This document shows positions 7,317-15,614 of a DNA stretch of 22,594 nucleotides, in pieces. The position numbers and the translations under genes were made by a program. Each line of letters starts with the position of its first letter. Positions within the stretch are counted from its first letter, which is position 1. Under the pieces are notes generated by a model, which was given only the letters and a program-made list of their open reading frames with translations, had not been told where the DNA came from and did no database searches. This DNA is from Chromatiales bacterium. Its GTDB lineage: Bacteria > Pseudomonadota > Gammaproteobacteria > CAMYNG01. The DNA lies in the NCBI GenBank assembly GCA_027021685.1, contig JALUTW010000494.1:1-22594 (forward strand), in the 5' to 3' direction.

Positions 7317-7874
7317 GTGGCACAGGATCCCAACAACCTCATCTGGATCGACCTGGAGATGACGGGTCTGGATCCCTTCAACGATCGGATCATCGAGATC
7401 GCCACGGTGGTCACCGACGCCCGCCTGGAGATCATTGCCGAGGGCCCGGTGCTGGCCATCCACCAGCCGGATGAGGTACTGGCGGCCATGGACGAATGGA
7501 ACACGCGCCAGCACGGGGCCTCCGGGCTCACCGAGCGGGTGCGTGCCAGCACCGTGGACGAGGCCGAGGCGGAGCGCCAGACCCTCGCCTTCCTGCGCCA
7601 GTACGTCCCGGCCAATGCCTCCCCCATGTGCGGCAACAGCATCTGCCAGGACCGGCGGTTCCTGGCCCGGCTGATGCCGGAGCTGGAGGCCTATTTCCAC
7701 TACCGCAATCTGGATGTCAGTACCCTCAAGGAACTGGCGCGGCGCTGGGCCCCGCGTGTCTACAACGGGTTCCAGAAGTCGTCCACGCATCTGGCCCTGG
7801 ACGACATCCGCGACTCCATCGAGGAACTGCGCTACTACCGCGAGCATTTCATCCGCCTGCCCGGCGACACCTGA
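7317..7874 (+). CDS. orn: Oligoribonuclease (3'-5' exoribonuclease for very short RNA)
   Basis: 185 residues from the GTG at 7317, which gives MAQDPNNLIWIDLEMTGLDP, the standard Orn N-terminus, with AGGGA at 7301-7305 as ribosome site. An in-frame TTG at 7308 is possible but less likely. All DEDDh catalytic residues fall at the E. coli positions: D12, E14, D112, H158 and D163. Orn degrades di- to penta-nucleotides, including pGpG from cyclic-di-GMP breakdown, so it is indirectly relevant to motility signalling. The gene stands alone between the divergent M48 gene and the flagellar operon. Confidence 0.97.
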   Translation: MAQDPNNLIWIDLEMTGLDPFNDRIIEIATVVTDARLEIIAEGPVLAIHQPDEVLAAMDEWNTRQHGASGLTERVRASTVDEAEAERQTLAFLRQYVPANASPMCGNSICQDRRFLARLMPELEAYFHYRNLDVSTLKELARRWAPRVYNGFQKSSTHLALDDIRDSIEELRYYREHFIRLPGDT

Positions 7875-7963
7875 GTTCCGGCGGCAGTCAAAATCCCGAC
7901 GTCCCCTTCCGTGCGGCCGCGCTAAGCGCCTGTTTGTACGGGCCAAAGCCCCGGCACCAGCCG

Positions 7964-7979
7964 TGGCATGGTCCTTGCA
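7964..7979 (+). promoter_or_regulatory. Sigma-54 promoter of the fliL-fliA operon
   Basis: TGGCAT at 7964-7969 and TTGCA at 7975-7979 are separated by 5 bases, giving the invariant GG (7965-7966), 10 bases, GC (7977-7978) of sigma-54 promoters. It lies about 40 bases upstream of the fliL ATG in a 145-base gap after orn. In polar-flagellate gammaproteobacteria, middle-class flagellar operons are sigma-54 dependent and activated by an enhancer protein such as FleQ/FlrC. I did not identify an enhancer site. Confidence 0.75.
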
Positions 7980-8019
7980 CTCCCGTTCCACGAACCGAAG
8001 AACATGGAGTGCGGAGGCG

Positions 8020-8553
8020 ATGGCCGACGAGGACCTCGAACTGGCGGAGGGTGGCAAGGGCGGCAAGGGCGGTGGGCGCGGCAAGCTCATCGCCATCATC
8101 GTGCTGTCGGTCCTGCTGGCGGTGGGACTGTCGGTGGGGGCGACACTGTATTTCACCGGAGCCCTGGGCCAGGGCAGGGCCGGGGATGAGTCCCCTGCAA
8201 AGGAGCAGGAAGAGGCGGCCGGGCCGGAGAAGGCCCCGGCCCGCTATCTGGAGCTGGACCCGGAGTTCATCGTCAACTTCGAGGACCAGAGCCGGGTCTC
8301 GTACCTGCAGGTGGAGCTGGAGGTGATGGCCCGCAGCCAGGAACCGCTGGACGTGCTCACCAGGCACATGCCGCGGGTCCGCAATGACATCCTGTTGTTG
8401 CTGTCCAGCCAGCGGTTCGAGTCCATCAGCACCACGGCAGGCAAGGAGGCGCTGCGCCGGAAGATCCTGGAGCACCTGCAAAAGGTGGTGAAGGAGGAGC
8501 TCGGGGAGCCCGGGATCGAGGCCGTCTATTTCACCAGCTTCATCATGCAGTAG
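8020..8553 (+). CDS. fliL: Flagellar basal body-associated protein FliL
   Basis: 177 residues from the ATG at 8020. A Gly/Lys-rich cytoplasmic N-terminus (residues 11-22) precedes one membrane helix (about 23-46). A Glu/Ala-rich periplasmic linker follows, then the FliL domain with YLELDPEFIVNFEDQSRVSYLQ and the C-terminal AVYFTSFIMQ typical of the family. FliL forms rings around the stators and supports MotA/MotB function under load. The upstream frame is open but carries no FliL-like sequence. GGAG at 8006-8009 or GGAGG at 8013-8017 may serve as ribosome site; the second is unusually close. It is the first gene of the operon, 9 bases before fliM. Confidence 0.93.
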   Translation: MADEDLELAEGGKGGKGGGRGKLIAIIVLSVLLAVGLSVGATLYFTGALGQGRAGDESPAKEQEEAAGPEKAPARYLELDPEFIVNFEDQSRVSYLQVELEVMARSQEPLDVLTRHMPRVRNDILLLLSSQRFESISTTAGKEALRRKILEHLQKVVKEELGEPGIEAVYFTSFIMQ

Positions 8554-8562
8554 CGGTACGCC

Positions 8563-9582
8563 ATGGCAGTCAATGACCTTTTGTCCCAGGACGAGATCGA
8601 CGCCCTCCTGCACGGGGTCGATTCCGGTGCCGTCGATACCGAGGACGATGCCGAGTTCGATGGCACCGCGCGGCCCTATGACTTCGCCAGCCAGGATCGC
8701 ATCGTGCGCGGGCGCATGCCCACGCTCGAGATGGTCAACGAGCGTTTTGCCCGCCTGTTCCGGATCAGCCTGTTCAACATGCTGCGGCGCACGGCGGAGA
8801 TCTCCGTCGGCGGTGTGCAGATGATGAAGTTCAGCGAGTACGTCCATTCGCTGTTCGTGCCCACCAGTCTCAACCTGGTCAAGGTGCGGCCGCTGCGCGG
8901 CACCGCCCTGTGCGTGCTCGATCCCAAGCTGGTGTTCATCATCGTGGACAACTTCTTCGGTGGCGACGGTCGTTACCACGCCAAGATCGAGGGCCGCGAG
9001 TTCACTCCCACCGAGCGCCGCGTCATCAGCCTGATCCTGGACAACGCCTTCAACAACCTGGTGGAAGCCTGGTCGCCGGTGCTCGATATCAAGTTCGAGT
9101 TCATGAACATGGAAGTGAACCCCCAGTTCGCCAACATCGTGAGCCCCACCGAGGTGGTGGTGGTCAACAGCTTTCACATCGAGCTGGAGGGCGGCGGCGG
9201 CGATTTTCATTTCACCATGCCCTATTCCATGGTGGAGCCCATCCGCGAGCTGCTGGACGCCGGCGTGCAGAGCGACCGCTCCGACGTGGACGAGCGCTGG
9301 TCCATCGCACTGCGCGAGGAGATCAAGACCGCCCCGGTGGAGCTGCGGGCGGTGCTGACCGAGATCACGATGTCGTTGCGGGACCTGATGAAACTGGATG
9401 CGGGTGACATCATTCCCATCGACCCGCCGGAGAGCGTCACCCTGCTCAGCAACGACATACCAGTGTTCCGGGGCCAGTTCGGCGTTTCGCGGGGGAACAT
9501 GGCGGTAAAGATTCGTGAACCCATCCGGTCTCCCATCAAGCCGGAGACGCTACCGATGGTCCTGTCAGGAGGCAAGTCATGA
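8563..9582 (+). CDS. fliM: Flagellar motor switch protein FliM
   Basis: 339 residues, usual length. The N-terminal peptide LLSQDEIDALLHG (residues 6-18) is the CheY-phosphate binding site. After a flexible acidic linker, the middle domain (about 50-230) contains NERFARLFRISLFNMLRR and the GGDGR segment. The C-terminal SpoA-like domain follows (about 245-325). FliM forms the middle of the C-ring, binds FliG and FliN, and sets rotation direction when CheY-phosphate docks. Its stop codon overlaps the fliN start (ATGA at 9579-9582), a sign of translational coupling. Confidence 0.97.
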   Translation: MAVNDLLSQDEIDALLHGVDSGAVDTEDDAEFDGTARPYDFASQDRIVRGRMPTLEMVNERFARLFRISLFNMLRRTAEISVGGVQMMKFSEYVHSLFVPTSLNLVKVRPLRGTALCVLDPKLVFIIVDNFFGGDGRYHAKIEGREFTPTERRVISLILDNAFNNLVEAWSPVLDIKFEFMNMEVNPQFANIVSPTEVVVVNSFHIELEGGGGDFHFTMPYSMVEPIRELLDAGVQSDRSDVDERWSIALREEIKTAPVELRAVLTEITMSLRDLMKLDAGDIIPIDPPESVTLLSNDIPVFRGQFGVSRGNMAVKIREPIRSPIKPETLPMVLSGGKS

Positions 9583-9989
9583 GCGAGTCCGAAGACGGCG
9601 AGGTGATGGACGAGTGGGCCGAGGCCCTGGCGGAGGCCGGCCAGGACGGCGCACAGCAGGATGCGGGGGAGGAAGCGCAGTCCGCGCCCCTGGAGAACCT
9701 CGTGGACGAATCCCAGGGCGAGGGAGAGGACGTCAACCTCGACGTGATCCTGGACATCCCGGTCACCATCTCCATGGAGATCGGCCGTACCCAGATCAAC
9801 ATCCGCAACCTGCTGCAGTTGAACCAGGGCTCGGTGGTGGAGCTGGATCGGCTCGCCGGCGAGCCGCTGGACGTGCTGGTCAACGGCACGCTCATCGCCC
9901 ACGGCGAGGTGGTGGTGGTGAACGAGAAGTTCGGCATCCGCCTGACCGATGTCATCAGCCCGGCGGAGCGGGTCAAGAAACTCAAATGA
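9579..9989 (+). CDS. fliN: Flagellar motor switch protein FliN
   Basis: 136 residues. A highly acidic N-terminal extension (about 1-48, rich in Glu, Asp and Gln) precedes the SpoA domain, with VNLDVILDIPVTISMEIGRT, LLQLNQGSVVELDRLAGEPLD, then GEVVVVNEKFGIRLTDV. FliN forms the lower C-ring with FliM and helps dock the export ATPase complex. Starts by ATGA overlap with fliM and ends by ATGA overlap with fliO. Confidence 0.97.
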   Translation: MSESEDGEVMDEWAEALAEAGQDGAQQDAGEEAQSAPLENLVDESQGEGEDVNLDVILDIPVTISMEIGRTQINIRNLLQLNQGSVVELDRLAGEPLDVLVNGTLIAHGEVVVVNEKFGIRLTDVISPAERVKKLK

Positions 9990-10435
9990 AACGGGTGTCG
10001 TATCAGTTCTGCCGTGCCCTGGTGCCGGCGGCCGCGGGCTGGCTCGTTTCGCTGCCGGTGGTCGGGGCCGGGGCGGAGCCGGCGGCCCGGCCCGGTCTGA
10101 GCGAGCCGGTGGGCGTGGGCGACTATCTGCAGACCCTGGGCGGGTTGCTGGTGGTGGTGATGCTCATCTTCGCGGTGGCGTGGTTCATGCGCCGCATGGG
10201 GGGCCTGCAGGCCGGGCCCGGCGGTGTCCTGCGCGTGCTGTCCTCCATGCCGGTGGGGCAGCGGGAGCGCATCGTGCTGGTTCAGGTAGGCACCGAGCAG
10301 GTGCTCATCGGCGTGGCACCGGGCAGCGTGCGGCTGCTCCACACCCTGGAACAGCCGGTGGAGGCTGAGGCATCCCAGGAGGCCGCCACCGGATTCGCCG
10401 AGCGCCTGGCGCGTGCCATGCGGAGGATGCCGTGA
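9986..10435 (+). CDS. fliO: Flagellar biosynthetic protein FliO
   Basis: 149 residues from the ATG at 9986, which overlaps the fliN stop. The N-terminus has a hydrophobic, signal-like stretch (about 10-28) and there is a second clear membrane helix (about 50-67, LGGLLVVVMLIFAVAWFMRR). The cytoplasmic part contains LRVLSSMPVGQRERIVLVQVGTEQVLIG, the conserved FliO core. FliO is a scaffold needed to assemble the FliP ring of the export gate. FliO is weakly conserved in general, so position between fliN and fliP adds much of the confidence. Confidence 0.92.
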   Translation: MKRVSYQFCRALVPAAAGWLVSLPVVGAGAEPAARPGLSEPVGVGDYLQTLGGLLVVVMLIFAVAWFMRRMGGLQAGPGGVLRVLSSMPVGQRERIVLVQVGTEQVLIGVAPGSVRLLHTLEQPVEAEASQEAATGFAERLARAMRRMP

Positions 10436-11178
10436 TGCGCCGGGTGGTGTGGATGGCGGTGTGGGCACTGGCGTTCGTGGCCGGACCGGCCGCGGCCCAG
10501 CCGGGCCTGCCGGCGGTGTCGGTGACCCCGGGACCCGACGGCGGCCAGACCTACACCCTGAGCCTGCAGATCCTGGCCCTGATGACAGTGCTCACCCTGC
10601 TGCCCACGGCGTTGATGATGCTCACCTCGTTTACGCGCATCATCATCGTCCTGGCCATCCTGCGCCAGGCACTGGGGCTGGTGCAGACCCCGTCTACGCA
10701 GATCCTCATCGGCCTGGCCCTGTTCCTGACCCTGTTCATCATGGCGCCGGTGTTCAACCGGGTCTACGACCAGGCGGTGCAGCCCTACATGGCCGAGGAG
10801 ATCGGCTTCGAGCAGGCGGTCAGGCGCGCGGGCGAGCCGCTGCGCGACTTCATGCTGGGGCAGACCCGTGAGGCCGATATCGCCATGTTCGGCCGCATCG
10901 GCGGGTATGAGCCCTTCGCCTCGGAGAAGGACATTCCCTTCTCGGTGCTGATTCCGGCCTTCGTCACCAGCGAGCTCAAGACCGCATTCCAGATCGGGTT
11001 TCTGCTGTTCATTCCGTTCCTGATCATCGACCTGGTGACGGCCAGCGTGCTCATGTCCATGGGCATGATGATGCTCTCGCCCATGATCATCTCGCTGCCG
11101 TTCAAGATCATGCTGTTCGTGCTGGTGGATGGATGGAACCTGGTGGTGGGGACCCTGGCCTCCAGTTTCTATACCTAG
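10435..11178 (+). CDS. fliP: Flagellar type III export gate protein FliP
   Basis: 247 residues from the ATG at 10435; GGAGGA at 10422-10427 is better spaced for this ATG than for the GTG at 10432. A cleavable signal peptide (about 1-21, ending AGPAAAQ) is followed by the FliP domain. Recognisable parts are LMTVLTLLPTALMMLTSFTRIIIVL, LGLVQTPSTQILIGLALFLT and, near the end, SVLMSMGMMMLSPMIISLPFK. Five FliP subunits form the core of the export gate with FliQ and FliR. The start overlaps the fliO stop (TGATG). A 79-base gap, larger than its neighbours', separates it from fliQ. Confidence 0.97.
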   Translation: MRRVVWMAVWALAFVAGPAAAQPGLPAVSVTPGPDGGQTYTLSLQILALMTVLTLLPTALMMLTSFTRIIIVLAILRQALGLVQTPSTQILIGLALFLTLFIMAPVFNRVYDQAVQPYMAEEIGFEQAVRRAGEPLRDFMLGQTREADIAMFGRIGGYEPFASEKDIPFSVLIPAFVTSELKTAFQIGFLLFIPFLIIDLVTASVLMSMGMMMLSPMIISLPFKIMLFVLVDGWNLVVGTLASSFYT

Positions 11179-11257
11179 GGCGGCGCGGGCGGGTCCGGGC
11201 ACGATGGTGCGGGGCGGTGAATGTCGTTCCGGTGATACGACCGGGGGAAGGTGAGTG

Positions 11258-11527
11258 ATGACTCCAGAAGGTGTCCTCGGCATTTTTCAGCACATGCTCA
11301 ATGTGATCCTGCTCCTGCTGCTGGTGATCCTGGTGCCGGCCCTGGTGGTGGGCCTGCTGGTGAGCATGTTCCAGGCGGCGACTCAGATCAACGAGATGAC
11401 GTTGAGCTTCATTCCCAAGCTCATCGTGACGCTGTTCACCTTGATGCTGGCCGGACCCTGGATGCTGCGCCTGGTGATGGATTTCACCCGCAACCTGGTG
11501 CAGGAGATCCCGTACCTCATCGGTTGA
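11258..11527 (+). CDS. fliQ: Flagellar type III export gate protein FliQ
   Basis: 89 residues, exactly the usual size, from ATG 11258 (MTPEGVLGIFQ); a GTG one codon earlier is possible. GGGGGAAGG at 11243-11251 is the likely ribosome site. Two membrane helices (about 13-37 and 51-72) flank the conserved loop SMFQAATQINEMTLSFIPK. Four FliQ copies wrap around the FliP/FliR core of the export gate. fliR begins 3 bases after the stop. Confidence 0.96.
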   Translation: MTPEGVLGIFQHMLNVILLLLLVILVPALVVGLLVSMFQAATQINEMTLSFIPKLIVTLFTLMLAGPWMLRLVMDFTRNLVQEIPYLIG

Positions 11528-11530
11528 CGC

Positions 11531-12307
11531 ATGACCATCAGCGGCGCCGAGATCACGGCCTGGGTGGGCAGCATTCTCTGGCCGCTGTTTCGCATCGGGG
11601 CCATGGTCATGGCCGCGCCGGTGTTCGGGGCGCAGGCGGTCCCGGCGCGGGTGAGGGTGGTGCTGGCGCTGGCCATCACTGCGGTCACGGTGCCCCTGCT
11701 GCCACCCATGCCGGCGGTGGAAGTGTTCAGCCCGCCGGCGGTGTTGATCGTGGTCCAGCAGGTGCTCATCGGTGCCGCCATGGGCTTTGCGGTTCAAATG
11801 GTGTTCAGTGCGGTGATCACGGGAGGACAGGTGGTGGCGATGCAGATGGCGCTGGGGTTCTCCCTCATGATTGACCCCCAGAACGGCGCCCAGACGCCGG
11901 TGCTCAGCCAGCTCTACGTCATGCTCGTGATCCTGGTCTACCTGGCGGTGGACGGGCACCTGGTGCTCATCGACGTGCTGGTGCAGAGCTTTCGGGTGCT
12001 GCCGGTGGCGCCCGAGGGACTGGCCCCGGGGGACCTGTGGCGGCTGGTGGAGTGGGGCGCCTTCATCTTTTCCGGTGCGGTGGGAATCGCCCTGCCGGCC
12101 ATTGCATCGTTGCTGGTGGTCAACTTCGCCTTCGGCATCATGACCCGGGCCGCACCGCAGCTCAATATCTTCGCCGTGGGGTTTCCCCTGACCATGATGC
12201 TGGGGTTCGCGGTGATCCTGGCCACCCTCCCCGGTGTTGCGCCCCGGGCCGTGGCCATGTTCCAGGGCGTGTTCGGCCTGCTGCGGACCATGGGCCAGGC
12301 AGGGTGA
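11531..12307 (+). CDS. fliR: Flagellar type III export gate protein FliR
   Basis: 258 residues, very hydrophobic, about six membrane segments, including LWPLFRIGAMVMAAPVFG near the N-terminus, the motif GGQVVAMQMALGFSLMIDPQNG (about 97-118), and the closing segment FAFGIMTRAAPQLNIFAVGFP. One FliR completes the FliP5-FliQ4-FliR1 pore. It sits between fliQ and flhB as in most flagellar operons. Confidence 0.96.
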   Translation: MTISGAEITAWVGSILWPLFRIGAMVMAAPVFGAQAVPARVRVVLALAITAVTVPLLPPMPAVEVFSPPAVLIVVQQVLIGAAMGFAVQMVFSAVITGGQVVAMQMALGFSLMIDPQNGAQTPVLSQLYVMLVILVYLAVDGHLVLIDVLVQSFRVLPVAPEGLAPGDLWRLVEWGAFIFSGAVGIALPAIASLLVVNFAFGIMTRAAPQLNIFAVGFPLTMMLGFAVILATLPGVAPRAVAMFQGVFGLLRTMGQAG

Positions 12308-12313
12308 CGGGAC

Positions 12314-13447
12314 ATGGCCGAGGACACGGCACAGGAACGCACCGAAGAGGCCACCCCGCGAAGGCGGGAAAAGGCACGCGAGGAGGGCCAGGTCGCCCGC
12401 TCGCGGGAACTCAACACCATGGTGGTGATGCTGGCCTCGGTGGGTGCCGCGGCCCTGCTGGGCGGGCGCCTGGTCCAGGACCTGGCCCGGCTGAGCGAGC
12501 GGGCCCTGGCCGTGCCCAGGGAGGTGCTGTTCGATCCCGCGGCCATGCCGCGGATCCTGATGGAGAGCCTGGTGGATGCGGTATGGGCCTTGACGCCGTT
12601 TCTCCTGATCGTGGCCGCGGCCGGCGTGGCGGCATCGGTGATGGTGGGCGGGCTGTCGTTCACCTGGAAGGCGGTGGCCGTCAAGTGGGAGAAGCTGGAT
12701 CCGGTCAAGGGCCTGAAGCGGGTATTCGGGGCCCGTGGCTTCATGGAGCTGGCCAAGGCCCTGGCCAAGTTCGCACTCATCGGGGCGCTCGGCATCCTGT
12801 TCCTGGTCACGCATACGGACCAGCTCTTCGGGCTCGGGTCGGAACCGGTGGAGCAGGCCATGGGCCATGCCCTGCACCTGGTGCTGTGGTCCATGCTGGT
12901 CATGTCGGGGGCACTGGTGATCGTGGCCCTGGTGGACGTGCCGTTCCAGCTCTGGCAGCACGGGCGGCAGCTGCGCATGACCCGGCAGGAGGTCAAGGAC
13001 GAGAACAAGGAGACCGAGGGCAGCCCGGAGGTGCGCGGCCAGATCCGCCGGCTGCAGCGGGAGATGGCCGAGCGGCGCATGATGGCCGCGGTGCCGGAGG
13101 CCGACGTGGTGATCACCAACCCGGAACACTATGCGGTGGCGCTGCGCTACGACCAGGCGACCATGCGCGCGCCGGTGGTGGTGGCCAAGGGCGCGGACCT
13201 GGTGGCGCAACGCATCCGGGAAGTGGCCCGGGCCCACGACGTGGTGCTGGTTTCCGCGCCCCCGCTGGCCCGGGCGCTGTATCACAGCACCGAGCTGGAG
13301 CAGGAGATCCCGGCGGGGCTCTACGTCGCAGTGGCCCAGGTGCTGGCCTACGTGTTCCAGCTCAAGGGCCGCACCGGGCAGGCGGCCCGGGCAAGGCGCG
13401 ACTTCGACGACCTGCCCATTCCGGACGACTTGCGGCGTGACGACTGA
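12314..13447 (+). CDS. flhB: Flagellar export switch protein FlhB
   Basis: 377 residues. The N-terminus TEEATPRRREKAREEGQVARS is diagnostic. Four membrane helices (about 34-52, 88-112, 145-166, 188-210) precede the cytoplasmic autocleavage domain. The cleavage motif reads N269-P270-E271-H272 and falls at the same residue numbers as the Salmonella NPTH motif, with Glu in place of Thr after the scissile Asn-Pro. FlhB switches export from rod/hook to filament substrates after autocleavage. The start is 6 bases after fliR. Confidence 0.97.
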   Translation: MAEDTAQERTEEATPRRREKAREEGQVARSRELNTMVVMLASVGAAALLGGRLVQDLARLSERALAVPREVLFDPAAMPRILMESLVDAVWALTPFLLIVAAAGVAASVMVGGLSFTWKAVAVKWEKLDPVKGLKRVFGARGFMELAKALAKFALIGALGILFLVTHTDQLFGLGSEPVEQAMGHALHLVLWSMLVMSGALVIVALVDVPFQLWQHGRQLRMTRQEVKDENKETEGSPEVRGQIRRLQREMAERRMMAAVPEADVVITNPEHYAVALRYDQATMRAPVVVAKGADLVAQRIREVARAHDVVLVSAPPLARALYHSTELEQEIPAGLYVAVAQVLAYVFQLKGRTGQAARARRDFDDLPIPDDLRRDD

Positions 13448-13464
13448 GGCTGGAGGGGATACGG

Positions 13465-15582
13465 ATGGCTGAACCGGTGGCGGCGGTGCAAGGCTGGTCC
13501 ATGGGCCGGCTGCGGGGGCTGGGGGCGCCCGTGCTGCTCATGGTCATGATGGCGATGATCGTCATCCCCATGCCACCGCTTGCGCTGGACATGCTGTTCA
13601 GCTTCAACATCTCGCTGGCGCTGGTGATTCTGCTGGTGGCCGTCTACACTCTGCGGCCGCTGGATTTCGCCCTGTTTCCCACCATTCTGCTGGTGGCGAC
13701 GCTGCTGCGGCTGGCGCTCAACGTCGCCTCCACCCGCGTGGTGCTGCTGGAGGGGCACACCGGACCGGGTGCTGCGGGCAGGGTCATCGAGGCCTTCGGC
13801 GAGTTCGTCATCGGCGGCAACTATGCCGTGGGCATGGTGGTGTTCCTGATCCTGGTGATCATCAACTTCGTGGTGATCACCAAGGGCGCCACCCGCATCT
13901 CCGAGGTGAGCGCACGCTTCACCCTGGATGCCATGCCCGGCAAGCAGATGGCCATCGACGCCGATCTCAACGCCGGGCTCATCGACCAGGACGAGGCGCG
14001 CAGGCGCCGCGAGGAGATCGCCCAGGAGGCCGATTTCTACGGTTCCATGGACGGCGCCAGCAAGTTTGTGCGCGGCGATGCCGTGGCCGGCATCCTGATC
14101 CTGTTCATCAACATCATCGGCGGCCTGGCCATCGGCATGGGCCAGCACGATCTCTCCTTCGCCCAGGCGGCCCGCAACTACACCCTGCTCACCATCGGCG
14201 ACGGCCTGGTGGCGCAGATCCCGGCCCTGCTGCTCTCGGCCGCGGCCGGCATCATCATCACCCGCGTCTCGACCGCCGCCGACATGGGCGAGCAGGTGGT
14301 GGAGCAGCTCTTCGCCAATCCCCGCTCGCTGGGGGTCACCGGCGGGATCCTCATTACCATCGGCCTCATTCCGGGCATGCCCAACCTGGCCTTCCTCACC
14401 CTGGGGGCACTGTGTGCCGGCGGGGCGTGGCTCATCCGCCGCCGCCGCGCCGGGCAGGCGGCGGCCGCGGAGGAGGTCCCGGCCGAGGTGGAAGATGTCC
14501 CGGCGGAGGCCCGTGACCTGAGCTGGGACGATGTGAGTCCCGTGGACCCCATCGGGCTGGAGGTGGGTTACCGCCTGATTCCCATGGTGGACCGCAACCA
14601 GGGCGGCCAGCTCATGGGGCGCATCCGCGGGGTGCGCAAGAAGCTGTCGCAGGAGCTGGGCTTCCTGGTGCCGCCGGTGCACATCCGCGACAACCTGGAG
14701 CTGGCCCCCAACGCCTACCGCATCACCCTCATGGGCGTGAACGTGGGCGAGTCCGAGGTCCATCCCGAGCGCGAGCTGGCCATCAATCCCGGCCAGGTCT
14801 TCGGCACGCTGGACGGTGTGCCCACCAGGGATCCCGCCTTCGGCCTCGAGGCCTACTGGATCGATCCCGGCATGCGGGACCAGGCCCAGACCCTGGGCTA
14901 CACGGTGGTGGACGCCGGGACCGTCATCGCCACCCATCTCAGCCAGCAGATCCAGGCCCACGCCCACGAGCTGCTGGGCCACGAGGAGGTGCAGCACCTG
15001 CTGGAGGTGCTGGGGCGCAGTGCGCCCAAGCTGGCGGAGAACCTGGTGCCGGAGACCCTGCCCCTGGGGGTGGTGGTGAAGGTGCTGCAGAACCTGCTGG
15101 CCGAGGGCATCCCCCTGCGCGACCTGCGCACCATCGCCGAGACCCTGGCGGAGCACGGCACCCGGAGTCAGGATCCCGACGTCCTCACCGCGGCCGTGCG
15201 GGTGGCCCTGGGCCGCCTGATTGTCCAGCAAATCAACGGGATGGCGCCGGAGCTGCCGGTGATCACGCTGGCCCCGGAGCTGGAACAGTTGTTGCATCAG
15301 ACCATGCAGGCGTCGGACGGACTGTCCGGGGTGGAACCGGGCCTGGCGGAACGGCTGCACGGGGCGCTGGTGGAGACCGCGCAGCAGCAGGAGATGGCCG
15401 GCCAGCCGGCGGTCCTGCTGGTCCCGGCCCAGCTGCGGACCCTGCTGGCCCGGTTCGTCCGCCAGGTAGTGCCGTCCATGCACGTGCTGTCCTACAACGA
15501 GATCCCGGCGGACCGCCAGATCCGCATCGTGGCCACCGTGGGACAACAGGGCAGCATGCCGCCGGGCGCCGCGGGCACGTGA
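13465..15582 (+). CDS. flhA: Flagellar type III export protein FlhA
   Basis: 705 residues, usual length. The N-terminal membrane half contains about eight helices and the conserved FLPTI-like segment LFPTILLVATLLRLALNVASTR (about 70-91). The FHIPEP loop follows (about 144-205: RISEVSARFTLDAMPGK, IDADLNAGLID, EADFYGSMDGASKFV). After about residue 310 a charged Ala/Glu linker leads to the cytoplasmic domain, which forms the nonameric ring that receives export chaperones. The ribosome site GGAGGGG lies at 13452-13458. It lies between flhB and flhF in the same operon. Confidence 0.97.
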   Translation: MAEPVAAVQGWSMGRLRGLGAPVLLMVMMAMIVIPMPPLALDMLFSFNISLALVILLVAVYTLRPLDFALFPTILLVATLLRLALNVASTRVVLLEGHTGPGAAGRVIEAFGEFVIGGNYAVGMVVFLILVIINFVVITKGATRISEVSARFTLDAMPGKQMAIDADLNAGLIDQDEARRRREEIAQEADFYGSMDGASKFVRGDAVAGILILFINIIGGLAIGMGQHDLSFAQAARNYTLLTIGDGLVAQIPALLLSAAAGIIITRVSTAADMGEQVVEQLFANPRSLGVTGGILITIGLIPGMPNLAFLTLGALCAGGAWLIRRRRAGQAAAAEEVPAEVEDVPAEARDLSWDDVSPVDPIGLEVGYRLIPMVDRNQGGQLMGRIRGVRKKLSQELGFLVPPVHIRDNLELAPNAYRITLMGVNVGESEVHPERELAINPGQVFGTLDGVPTRDPAFGLEAYWIDPGMRDQAQTLGYTVVDAGTVIATHLSQQIQAHAHELLGHEEVQHLLEVLGRSAPKLAENLVPETLPLGVVVKVLQNLLAEGIPLRDLRTIAETLAEHGTRSQDPDVLTAAVRVALGRLIVQQINGMAPELPVITLAPELEQLLHQTMQASDGLSGVEPGLAERLHGALVETAQQQEMAGQPAVLLVPAQLRTLLARFVRQVVPSMHVLSYNEIPADRQIRIVATVGQQGSMPPGAAGT

Positions 15583-15614
15583 GCCGGCGTCCCACGACAG
15601 GGTGAGAGGAGAGG

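Noticed and set aside
11198..11213. Possible sigma-54 promoter upstream of fliQ (GGCACGATGGTGC)
   Set aside because: The GG to GC spacing is 9 instead of the strict 10, and fliQ is already inside the operon.
11108..15546. Minus-strand frames of over 700 codons opposite fliQR-flhB and opposite flhA
   Set aside because: Same composition artefact; the plus strand holds unmistakable export genes, and the antisense products are His/Gln/Gly-rich without motifs.
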